DNA from: Anaerolineales bacterium UBA2181
GTDB taxonomy: Bacteria > Chloroflexota > Anaerolineae > Promineifilales > UBA4811
NCBI GenBank assembly: GCA_002328075.1
Contig: DCVT01000015.1
Location: 84,858 to 148,857 of the forward strand
Length of the DNA: 64,000 nucleotides
Direction of reading: 5' to 3'
This document shows positions 25,054-33,823 of this stretch, piece by piece. The translations under genes were made by a program, and so were the position numbers. Every line of letters begins with the position of its first letter. Position 1 is the first letter of the stretch. The notes below the pieces were generated by a model. The model was not told where the DNA came from, did no database searches, and saw only the letters and a program-made list of their open reading frames with translations.

Positions 25054-26418
25054 ATGATGACTCTGTTCAACCGGAGTCGGCTGAGCAATGCCACGTTCAA
25101 ACTGGACGTAGAACGAATGCGTCGTGGTTGGTACTCGGACAAGTATTTTGCCAACGTTATTGCCATGTTGGAGGGGGTGGCGGATGCCGGACAGTGGCCT
25201 GTTCCGCGATATGCTCGACCCCTGGGCCTTTGTCTGGATGACCTCAAGTTGGGCGATATCGAGGTGGAGATGCAGTTCTTCACCCGCCGGCGGCCAAACA
25301 CGGTGGTCGTGGGCGTTGACAAGGCACTGGCGATGTTACGCCACTGCACTGGGTTTGTGGACCCAGACGGGCGTTTTGTGGAGACCTGGCAAAACCTCAG
25401 GGTGGAGGCCGTGCACGATGGTGCCACGGTGTTGTACGACGGAGATCCCTCTCGCATCCAGCCGGTCATCAAGGTTCGCGGCCGGTATCGAGATTTCGCC
25501 CTGTTAGAGACCCCGATCCTTGGGATCCTCGGGCGCGCCAGCCGGATCGCCACGAATGTCTACCGAACGCTGGTGGCAGCCCGGGGAAAGCCGGTTCTGT
25601 TCTTTCCGGCCCGCTTCGACGTGCACGAGGTCCAGGCGGCCGATGGATATGCCTATAGCGTGGCGGTGCAACGCTTCGCGTATGACCGTGGGGCGCAGCC
25701 CCAGTCCTATGTCAGCACCGATGCCCAGGGCGAGTGGTGGGGAGGGCATGGAGGCGGGACGGTGGCGCATGCAGCCATTGCCTGTTTTCTGGGTGACATT
25801 TCCGCAGCTATGCTGGCCTTTGCCCGTTTCAGGCCGCCCGAGGTTCCGCGCATTGCTCTGGTCGATTTCGAAAACGATTCGGTAACCGACTCGCTTCGGA
25901 CGTTGGAGGCGATGTTCAACGAACATCGCCGATGGACTGACGCAGGACAACCAGAACAAGCCCGCAAGTACGTGCTGTATGGCGTCCGATTGGACACCAG
26001 CGGCGCAGTCCGTGATGTGAATGTCCCACCTCTGGGTTTGGCCCAACTGGACCTGGGCGTGGTGCCGCGGCTAGTTTTCGCCGTGCGCGAAGCGCTGGAC
26101 GGCGCGTGGCTGGCGTGGGACCTGCCGGCCGAGTGGGTGGACCGGGCGAAATCCTATTGCCGAGATGTCAGGATCGTGGTCACGGGCGGATTTGACCCAG
26201 AAAAAATCGACTGGTTTGAGACCCTGGGTGTGCCGGCGGATATCTATGGTGTCGGTTCCTCGCTCATGTCCAACGATGCCAGCCTGGGCACCAACACTGA
26301 TTTCACCGCCGATGTGGTACGGGTGCGCGTGAACGGCGAATGGGTGGAGATGGGCAAGGTCGGTCGGACGCCGTGCCACAATCCGGAGCTTGAGCCGGTC
26401 GACCTGGCAGGGCTGTGA
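25054..26418 (+). CDS. pncB: Nicotinate phosphoribosyltransferase
   Basis: The 454-residue protein starts its conserved part with RRGWYSDKYF, the nicotinate-phosphoribosyltransferase signature. It also has RPNTVVVGVDKAL, ETPILGIL, a histidine in FDVHEVQ and GGFDPEKIDWFETLGV near the C-terminus (phosphoribosyl-binding region). It joins nicotinate with PRPP and feeds the Preiss-Handler route to NadE encoded upstream. GGGAGTGGA precedes tandem ATG codons; the first is used. A 144-base gap separates it from nadE. Confidence 0.87.
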   Translation: MMTLFNRSRLSNATFKLDVERMRRGWYSDKYFANVIAMLEGVADAGQWPVPRYARPLGLCLDDLKLGDIEVEMQFFTRRRPNTVVVGVDKALAMLRHCTGFVDPDGRFVETWQNLRVEAVHDGATVLYDGDPSRIQPVIKVRGRYRDFALLETPILGILGRASRIATNVYRTLVAARGKPVLFFPARFDVHEVQAADGYAYSVAVQRFAYDRGAQPQSYVSTDAQGEWWGGHGGGTVAHAAIACFLGDISAAMLAFARFRPPEVPRIALVDFENDSVTDSLRTLEAMFNEHRRWTDAGQPEQARKYVLYGVRLDTSGAVRDVNVPPLGLAQLDLGVVPRLVFAVREALDGAWLAWDLPAEWVDRAKSYCRDVRIVVTGGFDPEKIDWFETLGVPADIYGVGSSLMSNDASLGTNTDFTADVVRVRVNGEWVEMGKVGRTPCHNPELEPVDLAGL

Positions 26419-26494
26419 TGGCAGCCTAAATGCCGTCCCACCGTCAGATCGGTGGGTGCCAATGCGTGTGGCTCATGGCGTTGCCGCAAGCAAC

Positions 26495-26782
26495 TCAACT
26501 GCGAATGAACCCACGAAGGAGTCCCAGCAACCCTGCGCCAATGAGCCCCACCCCGATAATGATGGGCCATTCGATCCCAAGCGTGATTACCAGCGTCAGA
26601 CCTCCGAAAAAGAGCAGTGATCCGAGACCGTTGATCCAGCGACCCCTGACGGCCTGGTTGGCCAGACTGGCCACGCCGATGACCAACAGGATGCCAGGGA
26701 AGAACCACTTGAACAGAAAGATCATGCCTAAACCGACCAAGAACACGCCGGCTCCCACGGCGTCCGCGTTTTCCGGTTTCAT
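26495..26782 (-). CDS. Small membrane protein (LiaF-TM/DUF5668-like)
   Basis: The 95-residue protein is almost wholly hydrophobic, with about four membrane segments (AGVFLVGLGMIFLF, FPGILLVIGVASL, GLGSLLFFGGLTLVI, IIIGVGLIGAGLLGLL). This pattern is seen in the membrane domain of LiaF and in DUF5668 proteins associated with envelope stress, but no catalytic motif is present. AAGGAGG precedes the ATG. It stands alone, opposite in strand to the NAD genes. Confidence 0.7.
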   Translation of the reverse strand: MKPENADAVGAGVFLVGLGMIFLFKWFFPGILLVIGVASLANQAVRGRWINGLGSLLFFGGLTLVITLGIEWPIIIGVGLIGAGLLGLLRGFIRS

Positions 26783-27138
26783 ACCAACCTCCTTCTACAC
26801 CCAAGTCCCTATGTTAGTACGCCGCAGCGATCAATCAGTTGCAGCGCTATTCTGGAAGGATCATGTCATTTTGTTGTGTGGCTCCAAACCCTATGGGTTC
26901 ACTGATTCGGCCTGAGCACGTAGGCTTGCCCGGCCTTCCCAACCGAGCCCGCATGGCTCGTTCTGCCTGCAACCGGCCGCGGGCAGTAGCCTGAGCGTGT
27001 TCCGACTCCATCGGGAAGGATGCCAGCCACCCCCTGAGGTGCCACTCCGGCCCGCCACCCCAAATGCCAAGAGGACCCGTGAGCCAAGCTCACGGGTCCT
27101 CTTGCGCACTGTGTCGCCACGGTAGGTCGGCGATCCCT
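26783..27138. other. Intergenic stretch without a convincing gene
   Basis: This stretch between the small membrane protein and tRNA-Asn holds one strong hairpin (27069-27103) and otherwise GC-rich sequence in which I see no credible coding frame, promoter or repeat. Confidence 0.6.
27069..27103 (-). terminator. Hairpin downstream of tRNA-Asn
   Basis: A 16-bp perfect stem (AAGAGGACCCGTGAGC and its complement) closes a 3-base loop, 36 bases beyond the 3' end of the tRNA in its direction of transcription. It probably ends the tRNA transcript. Confidence 0.6.
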
Positions 27139-27214
27139 TGGCTCCTCGGGCAGGACTTGAACCTACAACCAACCGGTTAACAGCCGGCCGCTCTGCCGAT
27201 TGAGCTACCGAGGA
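27139..27214 (-). tRNA. tRNA-Asn (GTT)
   Basis: The reverse strand folds as a 76-base tRNA. It has acceptor arms TCCTCGG and CCGAGGA, a D-arm GCTCAATCGGCAGAGC, an anticodon loop CTGTTAA with anticodon GTT, and a T-arm with GGTTCAAGTCC. The discriminator G and the 3' CCA are encoded. Confidence 0.96.
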
Positions 27215-27254
27215 ACATCAACCTGGCGGTATTATACCAGCATGACCTGCTCCG

Positions 27255-27686
27255 TCAAGGAGAGGCTCCTTCACCCAGCAGCTGTATGATCACCTTTCGT
27301 TGGCGAGGGTGCGTATCCAGGTCCACCAGAATGATCTGCTGCCAGGTTCCCAGCGTAAGCCTCCCGTCGACCACAGGCACAGTCAGGCTGGGTCCTAGCA
27401 CGGCCGCTCGGACGTGGCTGTGGCCGTTTCCGTCTCCCCAGCGACGGTTATGAGCATAATCGCGATCGGGCGGCGCCATCTCGTCCAACAGCCGGCGCAG
27501 GTCGGCCAGCGCGCCGTCCTCGTACTCGATGGTTGTCACCGCTGCCGTCGAACCGGGGCAGAAAACGGTGACGATGCCGTTCTGGAGTTGGCTGTTCTTG
27601 ACGGCCGCCGACACCGCCGGGGTCAGGTCTCGGATGTCTGCATTGCCCCGCGTGTACAACTCGAGAGTCTCTGCTGTCGCTGTCAT
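27255..27686 (-). CDS. YjbQ/UPF0047 family protein
   Basis: The 143-residue protein belongs to the YjbQ (UPF0047) family: NGIVTVFCPGSTAAVTTIEYED, DYAHNRRWGDGNGHSHVRAA with the conserved His cluster, and LGTWQQIILVDLD. Some members show weak thiamine-phosphate synthase activity, but the cellular role is unclear. The ATG was chosen because GGAG lies 6 bases before it; an ATG two codons earlier touches that site. Lies 50 bases after fabI on the same strand. Confidence 0.85.
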   Translation of the reverse strand: MTATAETLELYTRGNADIRDLTPAVSAAVKNSQLQNGIVTVFCPGSTAAVTTIEYEDGALADLRRLLDEMAPPDRDYAHNRRWGDGNGHSHVRAAVLGPSLTVPVVDGRLTLGTWQQIILVDLDTHPRQRKVIIQLLGEGASP

Positions 27687-27736
27687 CGGCATCTCCAAAG
27701 GTTGCTCTGCGCGAGAGGCTGATGGGTGGGGCTGGA

Positions 27737-28519
27737 TCAGCCGGTTGGTCGGGTGAGTCCCAGAATGTGGTAACCGGCGTCCACGTGCAGTGTCTCGCCC
27801 GTCACGCCGCTGCCCAGGTCGCTGAGAAGGTAGAGCGCGCTTTTTCCCACCTCGGTTGCGCTGATGCTTCGCCGCAAGGGAGCGCACTCTCCGACGTGGT
27901 GCAGCATATCACGAAAGCCCATAAAAGCCCCCGCTGAAAGCGTCTTGACTGGCCCGGCGCTAATGGCGTTCACCCGGATGCCGTCCGGGCCCAGGTCGGC
28001 CGCCAGGTACCGCACGCTGGCTTCCAGTGCCGCTTTGGCGGCACCCATCACGTTGTAATGCGGTATCACCTTTTCTGCTCCATAGTAGGTCAGGGTGAGG
28101 ATGGCGCCGCCGCGGCTCATGAGCGGCCGGGCAGCGCGGGACAGCGCCACCAGCGAATAGACGCTGATGTCCATGGCCGTGTGAAAGCCTGCCCGCGAGG
28201 TGTCCAGATAGAGGCCGTTCAAGTCATCTCGTTCGGCGTAGGCAATGGCGTGAACCAGGATATCCAGGTGACCGAAAACCTGGGCTGCCCGGTCGAACAC
28301 CACCTCAATCTGGCCGTCGTCGGTCACGTCGCAGGGTTCCACGAATCGCGCGCCGAGCTCGTCCGCCAGCGGCCGAACGCGGCGCTCCAACTTGTCGCCG
28401 GCATAACTCAGACCCACGTCCGCGCCGGCTTCCCAAAGGCACTGGGCAATAGCCCAGGCCAGCGAGTGTTTGTTGGCGACCCCAAAGACCAATGCTGTTT
28501 TCCCTTCCAGTAACCTCAT
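27737..28519 (-). CDS. fabI: Enoyl-ACP reductase FabI
   Basis: The 260-residue SDR has the FabI form of the NAD motif (GVANKHSLAWAIA), a CDVTDD segment, and LTYYGAEKVIPHYNVMGAAK with the catalytic Tyr-x6-Lys. It also has SAGPVKTLSA and the C-terminal GETLHVDAGYHILG. It performs the last reduction in each cycle of fatty-acid elongation. It starts at an ATG preceded by AAGGAAGG. Confidence 0.94.
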   Translation of the reverse strand: MRLLEGKTALVFGVANKHSLAWAIAQCLWEAGADVGLSYAGDKLERRVRPLADELGARFVEPCDVTDDGQIEVVFDRAAQVFGHLDILVHAIAYAERDDLNGLYLDTSRAGFHTAMDISVYSLVALSRAARPLMSRGGAILTLTYYGAEKVIPHYNVMGAAKAALEASVRYLAADLGPDGIRVNAISAGPVKTLSAGAFMGFRDMLHHVGECAPLRRSISATEVGKSALYLLSDLGSGVTGETLHVDAGYHILGLTRPTG

Positions 28520-28607
28520 TTGCCGAACCTTCCTTCAGCATGGACGGCCCGACCACGGGCAAGCCGCTGTCGGCCGGTCGGCGGCGCGGGCAGGCCGCCA
28601 CCGCTAT

Positions 28608-29246
28608 TCATGTGTCCCGATCCGACGTCTGTCTGCCGACAGACCGGCGAGCGGTCGAGACCGTCGGTTCGTCGCGTAACCAGAACCGTAGCGGGTGACT
28701 GCGCCAGGGCTCGTGAGCATACGCGACGCCAACGCGTGGGCCGGTTGCAACCCGTTCGGGTGCCACCGGCTCACCCGCGGCTACCAGGATTTGGCCGCGG
28801 GGATTGCACACGTCCTCGCCGTTCAGGCTGCCGTCGACCGCCAGGGCCTGGCACAACCGCGCCGGGCCGTTGGTCAACTGGGCGTCCGGCCGGTGGTTGC
28901 GCCGAGAGCGCATGGATGGCAGACCGCGCAGAGGAGTGAGGGCTCGTAGCAGGACCGCCCCGGCTTCCTGGCTCTCGCGGCCGACCAGGTTGAGCATCCA
29001 GTGCATCCCGTAGGTGAAGTAGACATAGGCGTGTCCCGGCTCGCCGAACATGACCCCGTTCCGGGCGGTTCGACCGCTGCGAGCGTGCGATGCTCCATCG
29101 GTCGGGCCAGAATATGCCTCTGTCTCCACGATGCGTCCGACCAGTAGGAGACCATCTGCAAGCTGGCGCACCAACAAGGCGCCCAGCAAGCCAAGCGCCA
29201 CCCGGTCGGTCTCCTGCGCGTAAAACGAACGGGGCAGAGGGTCCAC
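28608..29246 (-). CDS. mpg: DNA-3-methyladenine glycosylase (AAG/MPG family)
   Basis: The 212-residue protein matches the AAG/MPG fold: ARDLLG-like ALGLLGALLVRQL, the catalytic Glu in IVETEAYSGPTDGASHA, RNGVMFGEPGHAYVYFTYGMHWMLN and a GPARLCQAL block. It removes alkylated bases such as 3-methyladenine and hypoxanthine in base excision repair. It lies 88 bases upstream of fabI on the same strand. Confidence 0.93.
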   Translation of the reverse strand: MDPLPRSFYAQETDRVALGLLGALLVRQLADGLLLVGRIVETEAYSGPTDGASHARSGRTARNGVMFGEPGHAYVYFTYGMHWMLNLVGRESQEAGAVLLRALTPLRGLPSMRSRRNHRPDAQLTNGPARLCQALAVDGSLNGEDVCNPRGQILVAAGEPVAPERVATGPRVGVAYAHEPWRSHPLRFWLRDEPTVSTARRSVGRQTSDRDT

Positions 29247-29282
29247 ACGTCAATTCTAACACAACGGACGGCGCCTGCCATT

Positions 29283-29310
29283 TTGGTCTACCGGAGGCAT
29301 ACAGTATAAT
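29283..29310 (+). promoter_or_regulatory. Promoter for the M23 lipoprotein gene
   Basis: A perfect TATAAT is preceded at 16 bases by TTGGTC. The predicted transcript start near 29317 is too close for the first in-frame ATG to be used well. Confidence 0.55.
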
Positions 29311-29418
29311 ATCGTTTGCCCCCACATGGGCACGGAGGCATTCAATTGCAGCGTTGTGGTCGCAAACCGGGTCGCCGAGACCGCCAGCGCGGTGGTTATG
29401 GTGGTCTGGGATAACCTG

Positions 29419-30546
29419 GTGAATCGAGAGCGATATCGCCTCCGCCCAGTGACGCGGTTGGCTTGGCTGATCCTCATCGTGTGCTGCCTGGGTGCCTGCG
29501 GTCCTAACCAGGCCCTGGATGGTGTTGCTTTGGCGCCAGTGGTGGTTCACACCGCGGTGATTGGCACGCCGACCGCGGCTGTGCCATCCACCACCCGCTA
29601 CCTGACCTGGACGCCAACTCAGACCGGTGCCATAGCCAGCCCGATTCCCACCTGGACCCCGTCGGTGACGCCGGCGGTGCCCACCTTGGTGGCCACCAGG
29701 ATAGCCACCTTCACCCCCCCACGGTTGCCGGCTGACATGAGGGATGGGCGAGATCATTACTGGTTCGACCGGCCGATACCGGCCGATCAGGTTAACTGGA
29801 CTGACCGCATTTATCCCTACGGGTCCACCCGCGGCGGCCTCTTGCCCACGCACCGTGGAGTCGAATTCATCAACCCGGAGGGGGTGCCAGTCCTGGCGGC
29901 GGGAGACGGAACGGTGGTTACGGCCGGCGCAGACGACCAGGTGCTCTTTGGGCCGCAACCAGATTACTATGGCCTGCTGGTGGTGATCCGTCATGAGCAG
30001 TTGTTCCATGAGCGCCGGGTATACACGCTTTATGGCCACCTGTCCCAGGTCCTGGTGACCGAGGGGCAGGTGGTGGCTTCGGGCGACACGGTTGGGCTGG
30101 TGGGAGGGACCGGCGTGGCTAACGGAGGCGCGCATCTGCATTTCGAAATTCGCATAGGCCACAATGGCTACGAAGAGACCCGCAACCCGGATCTCTGGCT
30201 TCGGCCTTTCCCCAACCGGGGAACGCTGGCCGGCCGGTTGCTGTGGGCGGACGGGAGCTATGTGTACGGAGCTCCTCTGTTGGTTCAACGGTTGGACGAC
30301 CCCACCCGATTCGTCAACCGCACCATCTACACCTACGCCGATACCACTGTAAACCCGGATGACGGATGGCAGGAAAACTTTGCCGCGCCGGATGTGGAGG
30401 CTGGCCCGTACCTGGTGACGTTTCGCCATTCGGAATGGGGTCAGGTGCTCCAGGAGGCGGTCTGGGTGTATCCCGGTGAGACGACGTTGGTGACGCTCCA
30501 ATTACGCCCGCTGGCAACGCCCGAGCCCTCCGGTACACCTCAGTGA
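29419..30546 (+). CDS. M23-family peptidase, predicted lipoprotein
   Basis: The protein has a lipoprotein signal ending in the lipobox LGAC, a Thr/Pro-rich linker and an M23 (LytM) domain. The zinc ligands lie in HRGVEF, TLYGHLS and HLHFEIR, so the site appears complete and cell-wall or peptide hydrolysis outside the membrane is expected. A C-terminal region of about 110 residues is a beta-rich add-on with no recognised family. The start is uncertain: the GTG used here gives a 27-residue signal, while an ATG 93 bases upstream would give an unusually long one and lies only about 10 bases after the predicted transcription start. Confidence 0.82.
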   Translation: MNRERYRLRPVTRLAWLILIVCCLGACGPNQALDGVALAPVVVHTAVIGTPTAAVPSTTRYLTWTPTQTGAIASPIPTWTPSVTPAVPTLVATRIATFTPPRLPADMRDGRDHYWFDRPIPADQVNWTDRIYPYGSTRGGLLPTHRGVEFINPEGVPVLAAGDGTVVTAGADDQVLFGPQPDYYGLLVVIRHEQLFHERRVYTLYGHLSQVLVTEGQVVASGDTVGLVGGTGVANGGAHLHFEIRIGHNGYEETRNPDLWLRPFPNRGTLAGRLLWADGSYVYGAPLLVQRLDDPTRFVNRTIYTYADTTVNPDDGWQENFAAPDVEAGPYLVTFRHSEWGQVLQEAVWVYPGETTLVTLQLRPLATPEPSGTPQ

Positions 30547-30547
30547 T

Positions 30548-30576
30548 TTGACATCGCCCGGGGGCTCTGTTATGCT
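30548..30576 (+). promoter_or_regulatory. Promoter of rnpB
   Basis: TTGACA and TATGCT are separated by 17 bases and the -10 ends 9 bases before the RNA 5' end. The -35 begins just after the stop codon of the M23 gene. Confidence 0.75.
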
Positions 30577-30585
30577 CTAAATGGT

Positions 30586-30949
30586 GTCCGAGGCGGCCAG
30601 GCGGTCGCGCCCCCTTGCGGGGTGAGGAAAGTCCGGGCTCCACAGAGCGCGGTGCTGGCTAACTGCCAGGCGGAGTGATCCGGCGGTAAAGGGCAACAGA
30701 GAGGTAGATTGCCGGTCGGTCGGCAACGACTGATCAGCGAGGGTGAAACGGTGTGGCAAGAGCACACCGGCGGCTGTGGCAACATAGCCGGCCAGGCATC
30801 CCCCACCGGGAGCAAGGCCAAACAGGAGGGAATCCATCTGGACGGGGGCTGCTCGTCCCCGTTGACTTTCGGGTAGGCCGCGTAGATAGATGATCGCCAC
30901 CCCGGCAATCGACCGGGGGACAGAACCCGGCTTATCGGCCGGCTCGGAC
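30586..30949 (+). ncRNA. rnpB: RNase P RNA (bacterial class A)
   Basis: The 364-base RNA has the universally conserved GAGGAAAGTCCGGGCTCC near the 5' end (P4/CR-I) and ACAGAACCCGGCTTATCGGC near the 3' end (CR-V). P1 is formed by GTCCGAG and CTCGGAC at the ends. It is the catalytic RNA that matures tRNA 5' ends. Confidence 0.96.
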
Positions 30950-31092
30950 GCCAGCCAACAACCATGGGAACGCGGGCTCTGGCAGGTGGGTTTGCCAGCG
31001 AGCGGGCGCCATGATAGCATTCGTTTGTGCCCGGAGGCCGAGTCTATCAACAGGACCATTCGGGCCGCTGTTCTCCCGGGGAACGGAGTGAT

Positions 31093-31280
31093 GTGTCCGG
31101 CAAGACGCCGAGTAACGTATTGGTGATGGAAGGCGGCCATCGCGTGCAGCTGGCGATTGCACTCATGCTGCGGCGCTGGGACTGCCGAGCGGTGACAGCG
31201 CGGGACGGTATGCACGGTCTGGTAGATTGCTGCCAGAGCGGGTGGAGCCGGTGCTGACGGACGTCATGATGGTGATGCTG
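31093..31280 (+). pseudogene. Frameshifted response-regulator receiver-domain remnant
   Basis: One frame from a GTG with GGAG upstream reads NVLVMEGGHRVQLAIALMLR followed by RWDCRAVTARDGMHG, which resembles the first half of a CheY-like receiver. It then stops, while the next frame continues as VEPVLTDVMMVML, which is the phospho-acceptor strand (LTDVMM). Joining them near 31240 restores a receiver outline. The first acidic pair is already lost (EGG). The end runs into the signal peptide of the next gene. This could also be chance similarity; the similarity was judged by eye. Confidence 0.45.
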
Positions 31281-33650
31281 ACCCGAACCAGACGGGTGCA
31301 GTCAGCCGGTCTCCCGCTCCTATTGGGGCTGGCGGCGTTGGGCGCGATATTGACGCTCTTGGCGGGTTGGCCGGCGCGCGCGGCGGCCGAAATCCTCTAT
31401 GTGGCGCCGGGCGGAGACTGCGGGGAAGCTGTTCCATGTTTTGCGTCCGTCCAGGCAGCGGTGGATGCCGCGCCTGATTACGCTACCGTCAAGGTGGCGC
31501 AAGGCGTGTACACGGGCGATGGATCCCAGGTGGTGCTGGTCTCCCGGCCGATCACGCTGACCGGTGGTTATTCCATCTCTGACTGGAACCTATCCAACCC
31601 AACACACCACCCAACTGTGGTGGATGCCGAAAACGCAACCAACCGGCGCGGCGTGGTCATTCATGGTGCGGACGGGGCGCCCATCAGGCTGTCTGGCCTG
31701 ACGGTCCGGAGTGGCCGGGCGCTCTATTCCAAGGGGGGAGGAGTATACGTGCATTCCGGCGTGGTGGAGATGCGGCAGGTTGTGTTGGAGGACTGCGTCG
31801 CGGACACTGGCGGGGGACTCTATCAGGCGGGAGGAAGCCTTACGCTAGCTGAGAGCTGGATAAAGGGCAATCTGGCGCATTGGGATGGCGGTGGACTGGC
31901 TTTGGGCAACGGCACCCTCCTCCTGCAAGGCAATCGAGTGCAGGGCAATACCGCAACTCGGCATGGGGGTGGGCTGTCGGTAGCTGCCGGGGTGGTCGAG
32001 CTGAGTGGCAACATCATTGCGGGCAACCAGGCCAACAGCGGCAGTGGTCTGGCGGTGGGCGGCGGACAGGTCACCGGAGTCAACGACGTGATTGCCCGCA
32101 ACGTTTCCCCATGGGACGGGGTGTATGTAGCCGGCAGCGGGTCGGTTCACGCTCGTCATTGGACGTTGGTGAGCAACAGCGGGTACGCACTGACGACGTA
32201 CGGCGGGCAGGCCCTGCTCACCAACACCCTCGTCGTGTCCCACGCGCTGGTGGGGTTGTGGGGGCTGGATATCACCGCCGACCACACGCTGTTTTACGGA
32301 AACGGCGAGCAGTGCGGGGGCGGTGCAATCTGCACCGGAAGTGTGGAGGGGGACCCCGGGTTCTTTAGCCCGGTTGGGTGGAACTATCATATCCGGCCGG
32401 GTTCGGCCGCGGTGGATGCGGGGGTCGACGCAGGAGTCTCCTGGGACATGGACGGCGAACCCAGGCCGGCGGGGCAAGGGGTTGACATTGGTGCCGATGA
32501 ATTGTGGCCCTACCAGTTGACCTTTCTGCCCTTGGTCTGGCGCCTGCCAGCGGTGAATATGCCGGATCCCCTTCCTCCACCGGTTCCGATGACGGGAACA
32601 ACGCCGTTGAACTGGCCGGCCATCCGTGCGGGGTTGCAGGCGCAGGGCCAGGACCTGGCATTCGTCAAGATTGGGTTTCACCTGGGTGTTGGCGGCAATG
32701 CCGTCGGATTTGGCGCTTACCTGGATACGCTGGCGCTTGACGGTGTGCCGGTCATGGTCAAGAGCGTGGACAATTTTGGTGTCTGTGCCGATGCCCTGGC
32801 GGCTAATCCAGACAACGTGGTGGTTTTCCGCAAGACCGGTGCCCTAGAACTGCCGAATTATGACCTTCCGCCGGAGCAGTCGGCAGTTCAACACTGGTCC
32901 AATATCAAGGCAGCGCTTCCGACCGAGTTTGACAAGCGGACCTGGCTGGAAGTTATGAATGAACCCGACAAAGACCGATCCGATTGGCTGGGCACGTTTG
33001 CCTACCACATTGGTCAACAGATGCTCAGCGAAGGGTATCGCTTTGCGGCTTTTGGTTGGTCCTCGGGCGAGCCGGAACCCGAGCACTGGACAACCCCCGG
33101 CATGCTGCAGTTCCTCCATCTGGCGGCCGCCAACCCGGACCGGATCGCGGTGGCGGTGCACGAGTACAGCTACACCGTCAATGACATTGCTGAAGGTTAT
33201 CCGTACCTGGTCGGCCGCTTCCAGGATCTGTTCCGCATCTGCGACGAACACGGCATCCCCCGCCCAACGGTGCTCATCACCGAATGGGGCTGGGAGTACA
33301 ACCACGTGCCGGCCGTGGTGGACGATGCCATGGACGACATCGCCTGGGCTTCCTGGCTTTATGCCGCCTATCCGCAGGTCAAGGGTGCCGCCATCTGGTA
33401 TTTGGGCGGCGGTTTTGGCGGAATTGCCGACGAGGCGCAACGGCTCATCGCGCCGGTGCTGGATTATGCTCAAACCAGCTACTTTGTCATCGAACCTGGC
33501 CAGGGGCGGGTCGCCCCCGAGCTGTTCCAACCGGGTGCAGCCAGATCGCCCGAGCCGGTTGACCTGCCGGGGAAAACCTGGTTGCCGCAAAAGCCCGGGT
33601 GGCTAACGGGCCGCCAACCCTACAGGCAACAAGAACTGCCCGCCGATTAG
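31266..33650 (+). CDS. Secreted beta-helix protein with C-terminal glycosidase-like domain
   Basis: The protein, about 794 residues, has a signal peptide (LPLLLGLAALGAILTLLAGW, cleavage after ARA). A right-handed beta-helix of about 350 residues follows, with pectate-lyase/PbH1-like turns such as GGGVYVHSGVVEMRQVVLED and GGGLALGNGTLLLQGNRVQG. After a short linker with TFLPLVWRLP comes a TIM-barrel-like domain with WLEVMNEPD, where the Glu could be the acid/base, and VLITEWGWEY with a candidate nucleophile, as in GH39/GH5-type clans. It probably acts on or binds polysaccharide outside the cell; the substrate is unknown. The start is one of a cluster of ATGs; those upstream lie in the receiver remnant. 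Confidence 0.75.
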   Translation: MMVMLTRTRRVQSAGLPLLLGLAALGAILTLLAGWPARAAAEILYVAPGGDCGEAVPCFASVQAAVDAAPDYATVKVAQGVYTGDGSQVVLVSRPITLTGGYSISDWNLSNPTHHPTVVDAENATNRRGVVIHGADGAPIRLSGLTVRSGRALYSKGGGVYVHSGVVEMRQVVLEDCVADTGGGLYQAGGSLTLAESWIKGNLAHWDGGGLALGNGTLLLQGNRVQGNTATRHGGGLSVAAGVVELSGNIIAGNQANSGSGLAVGGGQVTGVNDVIARNVSPWDGVYVAGSGSVHARHWTLVSNSGYALTTYGGQALLTNTLVVSHALVGLWGLDITADHTLFYGNGEQCGGGAICTGSVEGDPGFFSPVGWNYHIRPGSAAVDAGVDAGVSWDMDGEPRPAGQGVDIGADELWPYQLTFLPLVWRLPAVNMPDPLPPPVPMTGTTPLNWPAIRAGLQAQGQDLAFVKIGFHLGVGGNAVGFGAYLDTLALDGVPVMVKSVDNFGVCADALAANPDNVVVFRKTGALELPNYDLPPEQSAVQHWSNIKAALPTEFDKRTWLEVMNEPDKDRSDWLGTFAYHIGQQMLSEGYRFAAFGWSSGEPEPEHWTTPGMLQFLHLAAANPDRIAVAVHEYSYTVNDIAEGYPYLVGRFQDLFRICDEHGIPRPTVLITEWGWEYNHVPAVVDDAMDDIAWASWLYAAYPQVKGAAIWYLGGGFGGIADEAQRLIAPVLDYAQTSYFVIEPGQGRVAPELFQPGAARSPEPVDLPGKTWLPQKPGWLTGRQPYRQQELPAD

Positions 33651-33823
33651 GTCCACCCCCAGTGCGCGGTCAAATCGGTGGGCCCAACGCCTGGCTGGAA
33701 GCAGAACGCCAAACCGCCGGGAAAAGGTAGCAGTGCGTTGGCGGGCGCAATGCTCAGCCCAGCGGTTTATCGGCTATTCTGGGTCCGGACCTCTAGGCCG
33801 GAAACCGTGTGATCCCCGCGTGG

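Noticed and set aside
28771..30501. Open frame of 576 codons on the - strand
   Set aside because: It lies antisense to the M23 lipoprotein gene and out of frame with the glycosylase gene, has no domain or ribosome site, and is explained by the high GC content.
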